Assembly: GCF_002872335.1 (NCBI RefSeq)
Contig: NZ_NJAG01000015.1
Location: forward strand, 40,207 to 104,206
Source of the DNA: Siphonobacter sp. BAB-5405
GTDB lineage: Bacteria > Bacteroidota > Bacteroidia > Cytophagales > Spirosomataceae
Direction of reading: 5' to 3'
DNA length: 64,000 nt
The first letter of the stretch is position 1. Every line of letters starts with the position of its first letter. Made by a program: the position numbers and the translations under genes. The notes below the pieces were generated by a model, which saw nothing but the letters and a program-made list of their open reading frames with translations, did not search any database and was not told the origin of the DNA. Below are positions 17,106-24,834 of the stretch, in pieces.

Positions 17106-18839
17106 GTGGTTTATTTTCTACGTTTAATTCTTATTTATGTAGTATTTTCCCTTTGTCCTTACGATAGCTATGGACAATCGGATTCTGCGGTTTTTGCTAT
17201 CCCCAAAGGAGTTAAGCCCATCATTGGAAAAACAAATTATACCCGCTTACTAGATACTCAATTAGGGTATCGTGAAGCAGTAGCAAAGAAGGACTCGGAT
17301 CAAATAGGTGAAGTGTGTTATTTGCTTGGTAAACGTTACGTCGCACTCGGCGATTACTTAGCTGCCAATCAGTGGTTTTTCCGAAGCTTACGAATCAGAG
17401 AGCCGAAGGGATATTCCGAAGCCGTGGGGAAGGTCTACACCCGGTTATCGGAAAATCATTACATCGCTAATCATTTTAAGGAAGCCAGACTATACGCTCG
17501 TCGGGCCTTGATCAACCATCAGCATGTCCATTCGTTGCGAGGCTTGGTATCTTCTCACATGGTTTTATCAGGTGCTTATGAACGTGGCTATGAGTGCTAT
17601 AAAGAAAAGGATAAACGTAAGGCCGCTATCTACTTAGACAGTGCCTATTACTGTGAAAGAGAGGTCTTAAAATATGCCCGTGCCATGGAACCTTCTAGTG
17701 AGCTTGCAAATGTCTATACGATCTTTTCTGCTAGATATAGTAAAAGCGATCCAGTGAGGGCCTTACACTACGCCCATTATGCCCTTGCGGTGTATACCAA
17801 GCAGCACGATTACAATGGCATTTTCAATACGCAGTTGAAGTTGGTAACTATTTACACCCGCCAGGGAAAATTTGATCTAGCATTGGCAGCGTTGCAGAAA
17901 GCTCAAAAGCTCGCCAAAGAGCATCAACGCTTAGACTTTTTGCACAGTATAGATCTGGAAAGGGTGTCTATGGAGCTCTCCCAAAGCAAAGGACAGTGGA
18001 AAGAAGCTTTTCAGCATTTGGAAAAAGTGCATACGTATGAATTAGCCGCTCTTTCAACTGACCGGGATGGATCCTTGGCTCGGTTAGAAATTGAATACGA
18101 AACGCAAAAAAAAGAACTTCTCTTACAGTCAAAAAACGATGAATTAGCTCGGCGTAATCAATTCATCGTACTCATATCTATATTGCTTTTATTGACGTTA
18201 GTCATCACTGTTGTGTTTTTTCGATTGTTTCAAAAGAATCGCCGCATCAGTCGCTGGAACGCTGGACTCGTCAGCGAGCAAAACCATCGCGTCAAGAATA
18301 ATCTTCAAGTGGTATCCAGCTTGCTGAGTTTATATCTCAATCGGCTTTCGGATCCAATGGCTAAACAAGCCGTAGAAGAAAGCCAGCTTCGGGTGCAGGC
18401 GATGGCCGTGCTGCATCGCAAGCTGTATGATGGAGAGCAACTCGTCAAGGTGAATTTGGCCACGTATATACCTGATCTAGTAGATGGAATCTTACAGACG
18501 TACGGCTTTGGAACGCTTCAACCCGTTTACCAGCTTCAACCCATCTGGTTGCACGTCGATCGATCTGTTCCTCTAGGCTTGATGATCAATGAATTAGTCG
18601 TCAACGCTTGCAAATACGCGTTTACCGATACGGTAACTCCATCCCTGTCCATTACGTGTAAGCACGAGGGATCATGTGTTTTGCTTACCGTCGCTGATAA
18701 CGGACCTGGCTTTTCAGAGGATCCTACTACCTCATCCTTTGGTATGTGGCTCATTGCTATCCTAGCCGAACAACTGGATGGAGCGTACGAATTTCATCAT
18801 CACTCCGGAACTACGTTTTGTTTATCCTTTAATGGCTAA
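17106..18839 (+). CDS. TPR-containing membrane sensor histidine kinase (HisKA_2 type)
   Basis: A 577-residue protein starting at GTG 17106, which opens directly into a signal sequence (residues 1-23). A helical TPR-like sensor region runs from about 45 to 310, a coiled segment follows, then one membrane helix at about 352-374 (FIVLISILLLLTLVITVVFF). The kinase core begins SEQNHRVKNNLQVVSSLLSL, with His394 as the likely phosphate acceptor in a HisKA_2-type domain. The HATPase has an N-box (MINELVVNACKYAF) and a G-box (DNGPGFSED). The partner regulator starts 3 bases after its stop, so they form an operon. The signal is unknown. It lies inside the mobile-looking island, so it may have been carried in. 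Confidence 0.88.
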   Translation: MVYFLRLILIYVVFSLCPYDSYGQSDSAVFAIPKGVKPIIGKTNYTRLLDTQLGYREAVAKKDSDQIGEVCYLLGKRYVALGDYLAANQWFFRSLRIREPKGYSEAVGKVYTRLSENHYIANHFKEARLYARRALINHQHVHSLRGLVSSHMVLSGAYERGYECYKEKDKRKAAIYLDSAYYCEREVLKYARAMEPSSELANVYTIFSARYSKSDPVRALHYAHYALAVYTKQHDYNGIFNTQLKLVTIYTRQGKFDLALAALQKAQKLAKEHQRLDFLHSIDLERVSMELSQSKGQWKEAFQHLEKVHTYELAALSTDRDGSLARLEIEYETQKKELLLQSKNDELARRNQFIVLISILLLLTLVITVVFFRLFQKNRRISRWNAGLVSEQNHRVKNNLQVVSSLLSLYLNRLSDPMAKQAVEESQLRVQAMAVLHRKLYDGEQLVKVNLATYIPDLVDGILQTYGFGTLQPVYQLQPIWLHVDRSVPLGLMINELVVNACKYAFTDTVTPSLSITCKHEGSCVLLTVADNGPGFSEDPTTSSFGMWLIAILAEQLDGAYEFHHHSGTTFCLSFNG

Positions 18840-18842
18840 AGC

Positions 18843-19592
18843 ATGGAAGCACTGCGAATCCTTATTTTTGAAGACGAGTTAATGGTAGCTCACGATATCC
18901 GTGAGAATTTAATTAGATCCGGCTATGAGGTGAGCGGCATTGCTCGGACGCTTGAAAAGGCCCTGGGTATTTTAGAAAACTCTCCTACCGATATTCTACT
19001 AGTAGATATACAGCTCAATGGCCCCTTGGATGGAATAGAGATCGTGGAACGACTTTCAAGTCAGTATTCGATTCCGGTCATTTACCTGACCGCTCACTCC
19101 GATATGAAGGTGTTACATCGGGCCAAGCAAACTAATCCATCCGCCTACCTGATCAAACCGTTTCGAATGGCGGAACTACCGCTTCAAATAGAATTGGCCA
19201 TTCATAACTTTTATCAACACCCGCTTTTGAATCCGACGAAGAAAAGCGATGGATTCCTTTTGTCAGTCGGGGGTATTTTCATCCGGGTCTTCAATCACGA
19301 AATTATTTACATTGAAGCGAAAGGACCCGCTTCCCGGTTTCATCTAACGGAAGAGGGGTATCATCGTATTCATCCGCATCGAAAGGTGGAGCTTTACGCA
19401 AACCTTGGCTACCTCTTTGAACATCATTTGACTGACAATTTTTATCGTTTGTCCAAATCAGAAGGCATCAACTTGGATCATGTCAACGGAATTGAAGGGG
19501 ACGAAGTACTATGTAGCGGATATCGTATTGCTATTCCTACGGGTAAACGAAAATCACTGCTTGAACAGTTCTGCATCATCAAAGCTCGGTAG
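18843..19592 (+). CDS. LytTR-family response regulator
   Basis: A 249-residue protein. The receiver domain has acidic residues E10, D11, E12 and the phosphorylation site D55 (ILLVDIQL), the switch residue in VIYLTAHSD and the conserved Lys in AYLIKPF. The C-terminal half (from about 140) is a LytTR DNA-binding domain, recognised by HEIIYIEAKG and FYRLSKSEGINLDHV. It would be phosphorylated by the kinase encoded just upstream. LytTR partners are more often LytS-type kinases; pairing with a HisKA_2-type TPR kinase also occurs in Bacteroidota, to my memory. Targets are unknown. Confidence 0.9.
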   Translation: MEALRILIFEDELMVAHDIRENLIRSGYEVSGIARTLEKALGILENSPTDILLVDIQLNGPLDGIEIVERLSSQYSIPVIYLTAHSDMKVLHRAKQTNPSAYLIKPFRMAELPLQIELAIHNFYQHPLLNPTKKSDGFLLSVGGIFIRVFNHEIIYIEAKGPASRFHLTEEGYHRIHPHRKVELYANLGYLFEHHLTDNFYRLSKSEGINLDHVNGIEGDEVLCSGYRIAIPTGKRKSLLEQFCIIKAR

Positions 19593-19844
19593 ATTTCGTG
19601 GTAAGGTTACCGATGGTTCTGCCAAAAAGGAAGAGAAGGGGGCAAAAGTAAGAGGTGCCAATTGATAGGAAAGACCCGTATAGGGTTTAAAGGATTTAAG
19701 ATTTTTGACCCAAGAAGGAGTTTCTGTGGAAGCCATTAATGCCCTCCAACTAACGGCCTCGTTACGCTCTTCTGCGATATTTTTTTCAAATTGATCTTTA
19801 TCGCCATCCAACACAGTCTCAAGTAGATAGGTCTCACAGTCCAT
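19554..19844 (-). CDS. possible small gene converging on the regulator (uncertain)
   Basis: A 96-codon minus-strand frame beginning at ATG 19844 with a GGGG-rich stretch just upstream. The first 45 residues look protein-like and acidic (DGDKDQFEKNIAEERNEAVS). The rest is less convincing and its end overlaps 39 bases of the regulator gene. It fills an otherwise empty 307-base gap. It may be real, a decayed remnant or chance. Confidence 0.3.
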   Translation of the reverse strand: MDCETYLLETVLDGDKDQFEKNIAEERNEAVSWRALMASTETPSWVKNLKSFKPYTGLSYQLAPLTFAPFSSFLAEPSVTLPRNLPSFDDAELFKQ

Positions 19845-19899
19845 TCATCACCCCGTAAAATACATAAAGTCTGATTGTAGCTTACCAGAAAAACGTACT

Positions 19900-20562
19900 A
19901 TGTCAAGCGTTAAAACCTTTTTTAGCATGGATAACCCAGAAGATCCCTCCAAAGAACACGCATTTCCGGCAGGATTTGAATTTATAGAAGAAATGGCCAA
20001 AGAAGCCCGTGAAAAGATTAAAGTACTGGATAAACAACTCGATCGAACCCCTCGCGAGATGGATACTCCTCAGTCCCCTGTACCCAGGTATAATCCTCCC
20101 GGATTTTTGAAGCCCGTAAAACCTATAAATCCAGCTCATGTGGTATATGACCTAGAGAAGAAAAAGGAGACTATTGAAGCGGATGTAAACAAACGCGTAG
20201 AGCATTTAATTGAAAAGTTTGACCTTGACGATGAGACTGCCAAACAGCTGCGTCAGGCGACGCTACATACGCTTCATCCAAATCCCTTTGAGGGAAAATC
20301 AAAGAAGGAGATGGAGATGTTGTCGAAGGTAAAAAAAGATATTAATTATTCTCAGGATTATATGATACAGCGAAAACGAAACTTTCAGCAAGAAGAAAAA
20401 GAAAAGCCATCCTTCATACGTGAAGAAGCATCAAAAGAGAAGAAACCATTTTCAATCTCCCTTAGATTTACGCAATCACTTAGCTATACGAAAGTTCAGG
20501 AATCTAATTTACCCGGAATACGCCCAAATAATAGTAAGGGTAAAGACCTGCCAGGTAAGTAA
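19900..20562 (+). CDS. hypothetical charged, coiled-coil-rich protein
   Basis: A 220-residue soluble protein without a recognised family. Residues 20-50 are helical and charged (FIEEMAKEAREKIKVLDKQL). Residues 55-80 are Pro-rich (SPVPRYNPPGFLKPVKPINP). A helical Lys/Glu-rich region follows to about 180, then a basic, disordered tail. There is no signal peptide. It lies in the island between a two-component system and an excisionase-like gene and converges with the broken 90-codon gene at 20567-20836. An element-borne accessory protein is the best guess; no function can be read. Confidence 0.6.
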   Translation: MSSVKTFFSMDNPEDPSKEHAFPAGFEFIEEMAKEAREKIKVLDKQLDRTPREMDTPQSPVPRYNPPGFLKPVKPINPAHVVYDLEKKKETIEADVNKRVEHLIEKFDLDDETAKQLRQATLHTLHPNPFEGKSKKEMEMLSKVKKDINYSQDYMIQRKRNFQQEEKEKPSFIREEASKEKKPFSISLRFTQSLSYTKVQESNLPGIRPNNSKGKDLPGK

Positions 20563-20566
20563 TAGC

Positions 20567-20836
20567 TTATTTGGATGGAGGGTCTATATCCCGTTTTTTA
20601 TCAGGAGGCGACGAACGATTGCCTTTGCTAAGACGATCTTCTTTAAGCCAGGACGGCATTTTCGCTTTGACTTGTTCCGATAGATACTGTTGACGGCCCT
20701 CTCGCATGCCTTACAAGCGAGGACTATTTCCTTGAAGGGTCGATAACTTCTCGGCCAGTTCAGGCAAGTGCTGGGCCAGCAGGTAGCTGTCATTGAAGCC
20801 TTTGATATAGTCAGGATGGATGGGATATTCTTCCAT
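20567..20836 (-). pseudogene. small mobile-element protein gene interrupted by an in-frame TAA
   Basis: From ATG 20836 the frame reads 41 residues (starting MEEYPIHPDYIKGFNDSYLL) to a TAA at 20713-20711. It then continues in the same frame for 47 residues (starting GMREGRQQYLSEQV) to a second TAA at 20567-20569. The two halves together resemble small Bacteroidota element proteins that carry a helical N-terminus and a later KGMxxGxxQY-type motif. A Lys codon (AAA) in place of the TAA would give exactly KGM. The ATG lies 1 base after the stop of the upstream HTH gene, so it belongs to that operon. The family resemblance is from memory. Confidence 0.6.
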
Positions 20837-20837
20837 A

Positions 20838-21107
20838 TTAGAACGTATTGCGAGCATTACTATTCAGATAGTCATCAATGGAATGCCTATCGTATAGAAT
20901 GATCTTCTTCTGCGGCTGCGAGAATCGAATTTTCCCTTCATCCCGAAGCTTTTGAAGCGTTGTTTTCGATTTGATTCCAAGCAATCTCATGGCTTCGCTG
21001 TCATCTACCCAACGACTATTCACTTGGGACGAAGTTTCTCTCAAGCGGGTAACAACTTGATCAACCAGTTCGTAAAAGGCGGCTTCTTCGAGGCAAATAA
21101 CTTGCAT
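20838..21107 (-). CDS. helix-turn-helix protein, excisionase/MerR-like
   Basis: An 89-residue protein. The second half is a winged HTH of the excisionase type (SEAMRLLGIKSKTTLQKLRDEGKIRFSQPQKKIILYDRHSIDDYL), as in HTH_17 proteins common on Bacteroidota mobile elements and often encoded near integrases. An N-terminal helix (LEEAAFYELVDQVVTRLRE) precedes it, also typical of that group. It probably binds element DNA as a recombination directionality factor or regulator. The next gene begins 1 base after its stop. No integrase is found in the window. Confidence 0.8.
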   Translation of the reverse strand: MQVICLEEAAFYELVDQVVTRLRETSSQVNSRWVDDSEAMRLLGIKSKTTLQKLRDEGKIRFSQPQKKIILYDRHSIDDYLNSNARNTF

Positions 21108-21295
21108 GGGTAAGATTGCTAATGCGATATTCGAACATACAAAATCTCTCGCATCGCAACAAGCATTTGACTAGAGAAGTGCTGGAGTCCTAATTTCTAT
21201 TAACTTCCTCGATTGAAGTGATTTATAATCTGTAACCCGATTTAATAATCAACGAGGTTAGAAAAAGTAGTGCTTAGTGAGTAACCATAGTTCCT

Positions 21296-22321
21296 TTAAA
21301 ATTCTATGGTAAATTCCCAACCTAGATTTTGCAGTTTTTCTTTTACTTGGTTTAGAGAGCTTATTAATGCCTCAAAGGTCGGAGGGTTTTCTTCGTAGAT
21401 CATTTCCTCCAGCATCTTTTTATAATCATCGGACCAGGCAGGAATTAGCTGATCGGGTGGAATGGGATTCAGCGATTTAGGGTTATGAAGATTATAATCA
21501 ACATTTCCAACCTTGGAAAAAGTAAATCGGTGCGAAACGATGGTCTGGTAGAGCTCTTGATTTTGTAAAGCTTGATCAGCAATTTCTGTTTGAGAGAGAT
21601 GATGAACATCGTATAGATGGCGGCTTAGCCGATCAACTCTTATCTTTTCCGGTGGACGATGAAATTCTTCGTGAAGTAGAAATAATTTTTCTAAAAATGT
21701 CCGCTCCGCATCAACCGTAGGTATCTCAACAAGTGGAGCCGCGAAATCGCTTTCTGCATAAAGTTCGTCCACTAGTGAACCGAAACGGCAAGGGGTAAAC
21801 GGTTCACGAAGGGAACGACAACCGATTTCAATTTGCACGCGTGGTTGAACATAGCCAGGTGTTGAAATAATAGGAGGATAATGAACTTCAATGATCCTTG
21901 GGTCCTGATCACTATCTGCTGCGGGTACAACTTGCAAAATCGCATCTTCCAATCCGTTTTCTGAGAATCTTTGTTGTAATTCTTCAAAGAAGGGGCCGGT
22001 TGTATATTCTCCTGCTGCTTTTCGTAAGGCGGTTCTTTGGCTTTTGGTAAGTTCTCCCTTAAAACCCAGGAAGGCTCGATCTATGGCTAAATCAATATCT
22101 TCAGAGAAGCGATGAATGAGCTTCCATGCTTTACTCAGGGAAGTGCCCCCTTTAAATACCAGATGAGGAGCTACCTCCATTTGAAAAATGATGGCCAGGG
22201 TTTGAGTGACCCACCAATCTTTTTCTACAGCAAAGGCAGGCATTCCAGTCTGATTGCTGATCGCTTGAAAAATGGCTTCCTTGTCAGAAGCAGGAAGCTG
22301 GTAAAAAGGATTGGAGGTCAT
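21296..22321 (-). CDS. AbiEii-type nucleotidyltransferase toxin
   Basis: A 341-residue protein. The nucleotidyltransferase signature is HLVFKGGTSLSKAWKLI followed by RFSEDIDLAID, the core of the AbiEii/AbiGii (DUF1814) family. Upstream is a typical VEKDWWVTQTL segment. In the characterised AbiE systems the toxin transfers nucleotides to tRNA or another target and causes reversible growth arrest, giving phage abortive infection. Its start lies 1 base after the antitoxin stop, as in AbiE operons. Length is normal for the family. The target here is unknown. Confidence 0.9.
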   Translation of the reverse strand: MTSNPFYQLPASDKEAIFQAISNQTGMPAFAVEKDWWVTQTLAIIFQMEVAPHLVFKGGTSLSKAWKLIHRFSEDIDLAIDRAFLGFKGELTKSQRTALRKAAGEYTTGPFFEELQQRFSENGLEDAILQVVPAADSDQDPRIIEVHYPPIISTPGYVQPRVQIEIGCRSLREPFTPCRFGSLVDELYAESDFAAPLVEIPTVDAERTFLEKLFLLHEEFHRPPEKIRVDRLSRHLYDVHHLSQTEIADQALQNQELYQTIVSHRFTFSKVGNVDYNLHNPKSLNPIPPDQLIPAWSDDYKKMLEEMIYEENPPTFEALISSLNQVKEKLQNLGWEFTIEF

Positions 22322-22322
22322 C

Positions 22323-22916
22323 TTATAAAGCCTTTTTCATTATTTTTTGAATCCATACTGGAGCTAAAGCAATATCATGCACTAAATCGGCAAAGCTTTC
22401 CTTTTTAAGCAATGCTATGATTTTTTTCTCTTCTTGCTCACTAACCTTCCCATTGCCTAGCTCTTTTAAGGCCTGAATCACCAGTCGGCTAGTTTTTCCT
22501 TTAGCAAGCAAGTTCTTAGGAGTCGTTTTTTTTAACTTAATGGTTCGCTTGCCCACTTTGATTTCGCGTGGAGAACCGTCCGTGAGTAAGACTACCTTCA
22601 TCGGAATCTGGGTACTTAGCCCCAAGGCATTCAAGGCATAAGTCCCACTGGGAACGGTTCTAATTTTATCGCGTTTGGCAATGGCTTCAGCCACTTCTTC
22701 CGCAGACGGTAATACGGAGCCGATGAGTTTGTTTTGCTTTGGTCTTACGTAGATTCCTTGAGCAACCCGAACAAGTAGCTTTTTGTCTTCTAGCCGATCT
22801 AGTGCTTTTCTCACCGCTTCAGAGGAACCATAACTAGCAAAATCCTCTGGAAAGAGGAGCACTCCCCTCTGTTTGGACTTAATACTTTTTTCTATCTGTT
22901 TTTCAACGATTTGCAT
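22323..22916 (-). CDS. AbiEi-like antitoxin / transcriptional repressor (DUF6088 type)
   Basis: A 197-residue protein. The N-terminal third is a winged helix (GSSEAVRKALDRLEDKKLLVRVAQGIYVRP), the middle resembles the AbiEi/DUF6088 core (VPSGTYALNALGLSTQIPMKVVLLTDG) and the C-terminus is a basic helical domain. In AbiE systems the antitoxin does not bind the toxin but represses the operon through inverted repeats at the promoter. Here strong inverted repeats lie 15-102 bases upstream of the start. It is translationally linked to the toxin gene. Together they would form a type IV toxin-antitoxin pair. Confidence 0.85.
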   Translation of the reverse strand: MQIVEKQIEKSIKSKQRGVLLFPEDFASYGSSEAVRKALDRLEDKKLLVRVAQGIYVRPKQNKLIGSVLPSAEEVAEAIAKRDKIRTVPSGTYALNALGLSTQIPMKVVLLTDGSPREIKVGKRTIKLKKTTPKNLLAKGKTSRLVIQALKELGNGKVSEQEEKKIIALLKKESFADLVHDIALAPVWIQKIMKKAL

Positions 22917-22930
22917 ATTTATATAACCTA

Positions 22931-23018
22931 TATTTCTGTCACAAATTTAGTAATAATTTGTGACAGAAATATATCTATCATATGTCACAAATTTTGTCAA
23001 GATATGTGACGAAATCTT
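22931..23018. promoter_or_regulatory. inverted-repeat operator of the AbiE operon
   Basis: A perfect inverted repeat at 22931-22971 has 17-base arms containing CTGTCACAAATT and its complement, around a 7-base spacer. A second set follows: TGTCACAAATTT at 22984-22995 and TGTGAC at 23005-23010, the latter inside a CAAGAT...ATCTTG repeat at 22997-23018. Four copies of a TGTCAC half-site in alternating orientation fit cooperative binding of a dimeric repressor, as known for AbiEi. The AbiEi promoter is expected within or next to it. Confidence 0.7.
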
Positions 23019-23183
23019 GTGTACATTAAGGAATTTGGAGCTTATCAGAGAGAGAAAGGTATTTTAAGCAATGTAAAAGTGCATTTAGTAAGAAATTGGC
23101 AACTGCTCTTACATGATCCAAGTACTATCGAAAGCAGATGGGTAACAGAAGCATATAATCTTCTATGCTTTCAGATAAGGTAA
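23019..23183 (+). CDS. possible 54-residue protein (GTG start), uncertain
   Basis: A short frame from GTG 23019 to TAA 23181-23183, divergent from the AbiE operon. The translation looks protein-like (GAYQREKGILSNVKVHLVRN, then ESRWVTEAYNLLCFQ). There is no ribosome binding site of note. It could be a real small gene, the remnant of a longer one, or chance. No family recognised. Confidence 0.25.
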   Translation: MYIKEFGAYQREKGILSNVKVHLVRNWQLLLHDPSTIESRWVTEAYNLLCFQIR

Positions 23184-23465
23184 GGCAAATGACAGTTTGT
23201 ATACTAGAAATCAACCAAAGGTTCTAATTCTGTCAATTGAGAAAGCCTTGTCATTTCGACTTATCTTATTTAATGAAGGCTTCAAGGAAAAGTCGTTTAT
23301 CTTAATTATACTTGGAATATATGTACGCAAGAAAATTGAGAAAGCAGAAAACTGAATGGAAGCTAAGTTTCGATTTATCTTTCAGTGAAGAGGAAAACAC
23401 TCAAATGAAAAGAAAATAGTCAGTTGAAATAAAAAATATTTTCCTTGTGCAAATCTTGTGCAAAT
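23184..23465. other. gene-free end of the island before tRNA-Asn
   Basis: About 280 AT-rich bases with no supported gene, repeat or RNA. They lie between the AbiE operator region and the tRNA-Asn terminator. Confidence 0.5.
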
Positions 23466-23501
23466 AAAAAAGCACTTACAAGTTTTATCTCGTAAGTGCT
23501 T
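23466..23501 (-). terminator. terminator of tRNA-Asn
   Basis: Arms AAGCACTTAC and GTAAGTGCTT (10 base pairs, 12-base loop), followed on the minus strand by a T-rich run. It starts 10 bases beyond the tRNA 3' end. Confidence 0.85.
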
Positions 23502-23511
23502 GATTACTAGG

Positions 23512-23585
23512 CTCCCGAAGCTGGGCTCGAACCAGCGACCCTCTGATTAACAGTCAGATGCTCTAACCGACTGAGCTATTCGGGA
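23512..23585 (-). tRNA. tRNA-Asn (GTT anticodon)
   Basis: The cloverleaf is complete: acceptor stem TCCCGAA / TTCGGGA with discriminator G, D-stem GCTC/GAGC, anticodon stem TCTGA/TCAGA with loop CTGTTAA (anticodon GTT), and T-arm GCTGG TTCGAGC CCAGC. CCA is not encoded. The 3' end faces the mobile-looking island, so it is a plausible attachment site. Confidence 0.95.
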
Positions 23586-23652
23586 CTGCGTTGAAAGCGA
23601 GTGCAAAACTAAGGCATCAGACAGCCTAACGCAAGTATTTTGTGAAAAAAAT

Positions 23653-24054
23653 TTAATTAAATGTTCCGCGAGCGTGGGTGTACTGGTCGTACTGCTCCTG
23701 GTATTTTCTTCTAAACTCCAGAGGATCACTGATTCGCGTGAAAACCTGACTCGTCTCCCCCGTGCCGTGAATAGATACCGTTCCGAAGCCGAACATACGA
23801 CCCCAGACGCTTTGTTCTACCTGAATACTTTCCACTTTGTTCAGGTTTAGCTCAATCGTATCCCGGGAAATAAAGCCGGTTTTGATTACAAGCCGTTTGT
23901 TGGTAATCACAAATTCGTCGGACGAACGCTTGATCCAGGCCGCGATGGTAAGCGTAAACAGCGAAGCCCAGGTAAAGAAAATGGTCCAGTGGTAATTGGT
24001 TTCAAAAATGACCTGCTCGTCTTTGATCAGGTGATTGTTTACATAGCTACCCAT
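23653..24054 (-). CDS. bacterial PH-domain membrane protein
   Basis: A 133-residue protein. A hydrophobic segment lies at about 21-41 (HWTIFFTWASLFTLTIAAW), followed by a bPH_2-type domain (EFVITNKRLVIKTGFISRDT, then ELNLNKVESIQVEQS). Such small proteins sit in the inner membrane; their roles are poorly defined and include envelope stress and membrane processes. It is the first chromosomal-core gene beyond the tRNA and probably has its own promoter. Family assignment is from sequence motifs only. Confidence 0.8.
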   Translation of the reverse strand: MGSYVNNHLIKDEQVIFETNYHWTIFFTWASLFTLTIAAWIKRSSDEFVITNKRLVIKTGFISRDTIELNLNKVESIQVEQSVWGRMFGFGTVSIHGTGETSQVFTRISDPLEFRRKYQEQYDQYTHARGTFN

Positions 24055-24145
24055 AGTATTCTGTTGTTTTCTGTAATGAGGATGTTTGCCCTACAAAAGT
24101 AGAGGGGAATGCTTCTGGTTCAGTACGTTGCCTAAAAATCTAGTG

Positions 24146-24769
24146 CTAGAACGGTACGTACACGACTTTCTTGGTCTCAAAAAACGCTTCCGTGAAATAA
24201 TCGGACAGCTCATAAACCGTCGTTTTCTTTCCCAGTTCCTGAAGTTCCTCGGTTAAGTCACCGCCTTTCAGGTATAAAATTCCGTTTTTAAGGTCGTTGA
24301 ACTGGTTCTTATGGACTTTCGTCTTCACCCAGCCGTAGAAGGGCGTCAGTCGCGTTACAGCCCGGCTCACGATAAAATCGTACGCCGCCGCAGGTACCAG
24401 TTCCGCCCGTTTTTGCTCCGCCCGCAGATTGGTCATCCCAACGGCCTTGGACACTTCTTCCACCACGCGGATTTTCTTCCCAATACTGTCCACCAGATGA
24501 AATTGCGAGTCGGGGAACAGAATCGCCAGCGGAACACCCGGAAAACCGCCTCCCGTACCTACGTCCAGAATCTCGGTCATGGGCTTAAACTGCATTACCT
24601 TCGCAATGCCCAGCGAATGCAAAATATGCCGTTCGTAGAGGTTATCCACATCCTGCCGGGATACGACGTTGATCTGCTCGTTCCAGAACCGATACAGTTC
24701 GCCCAGTTGCCCAAATTGTTCTTCCTGCCGGGGCGTTAGGTCAGGAAAGTATTTTTTTATGATTTCCAT
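24146..24769 (-). CDS. rsmG: 16S rRNA (guanine-527-N7)-methyltransferase RsmG
   Basis: A 207-residue SAM-dependent methyltransferase that modifies G527 in the 530 loop of 16S rRNA. The SAM-binding motif is EILDVGTGGGFPGVPLAILF (about residues 64-83), preceded by the RsmG signature LYERHILHSL and followed by FIVSRAVTRL. Length is typical. In other bacteria it is called gidB, and its loss gives low-level streptomycin resistance. It is probably transcribed independently of the glycosyltransferase gene 66 bases upstream or jointly with it. Confidence 0.95.
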   Translation of the reverse strand: MEIIKKYFPDLTPRQEEQFGQLGELYRFWNEQINVVSRQDVDNLYERHILHSLGIAKVMQFKPMTEILDVGTGGGFPGVPLAILFPDSQFHLVDSIGKKIRVVEEVSKAVGMTNLRAEQKRAELVPAAAYDFIVSRAVTRLTPFYGWVKTKVHKNQFNDLKNGILYLKGGDLTEELQELGKKTTVYELSDYFTEAFFETKKVVYVPF

Positions 24770-24834
24770 GAGATTAATAATCAGAATATAGAACGTAAAA
24801 TAAGTCAGGGCCTAGCCTAAATTCGGTCTTCTGC

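Noticed and set aside
1..23585. Second copy of the tRNA-Asn 3' end (attL)
   Set aside because: No convincing duplicate of CTCCCGAAGC followed by the T-arm was seen by eye; it may lie outside the window.
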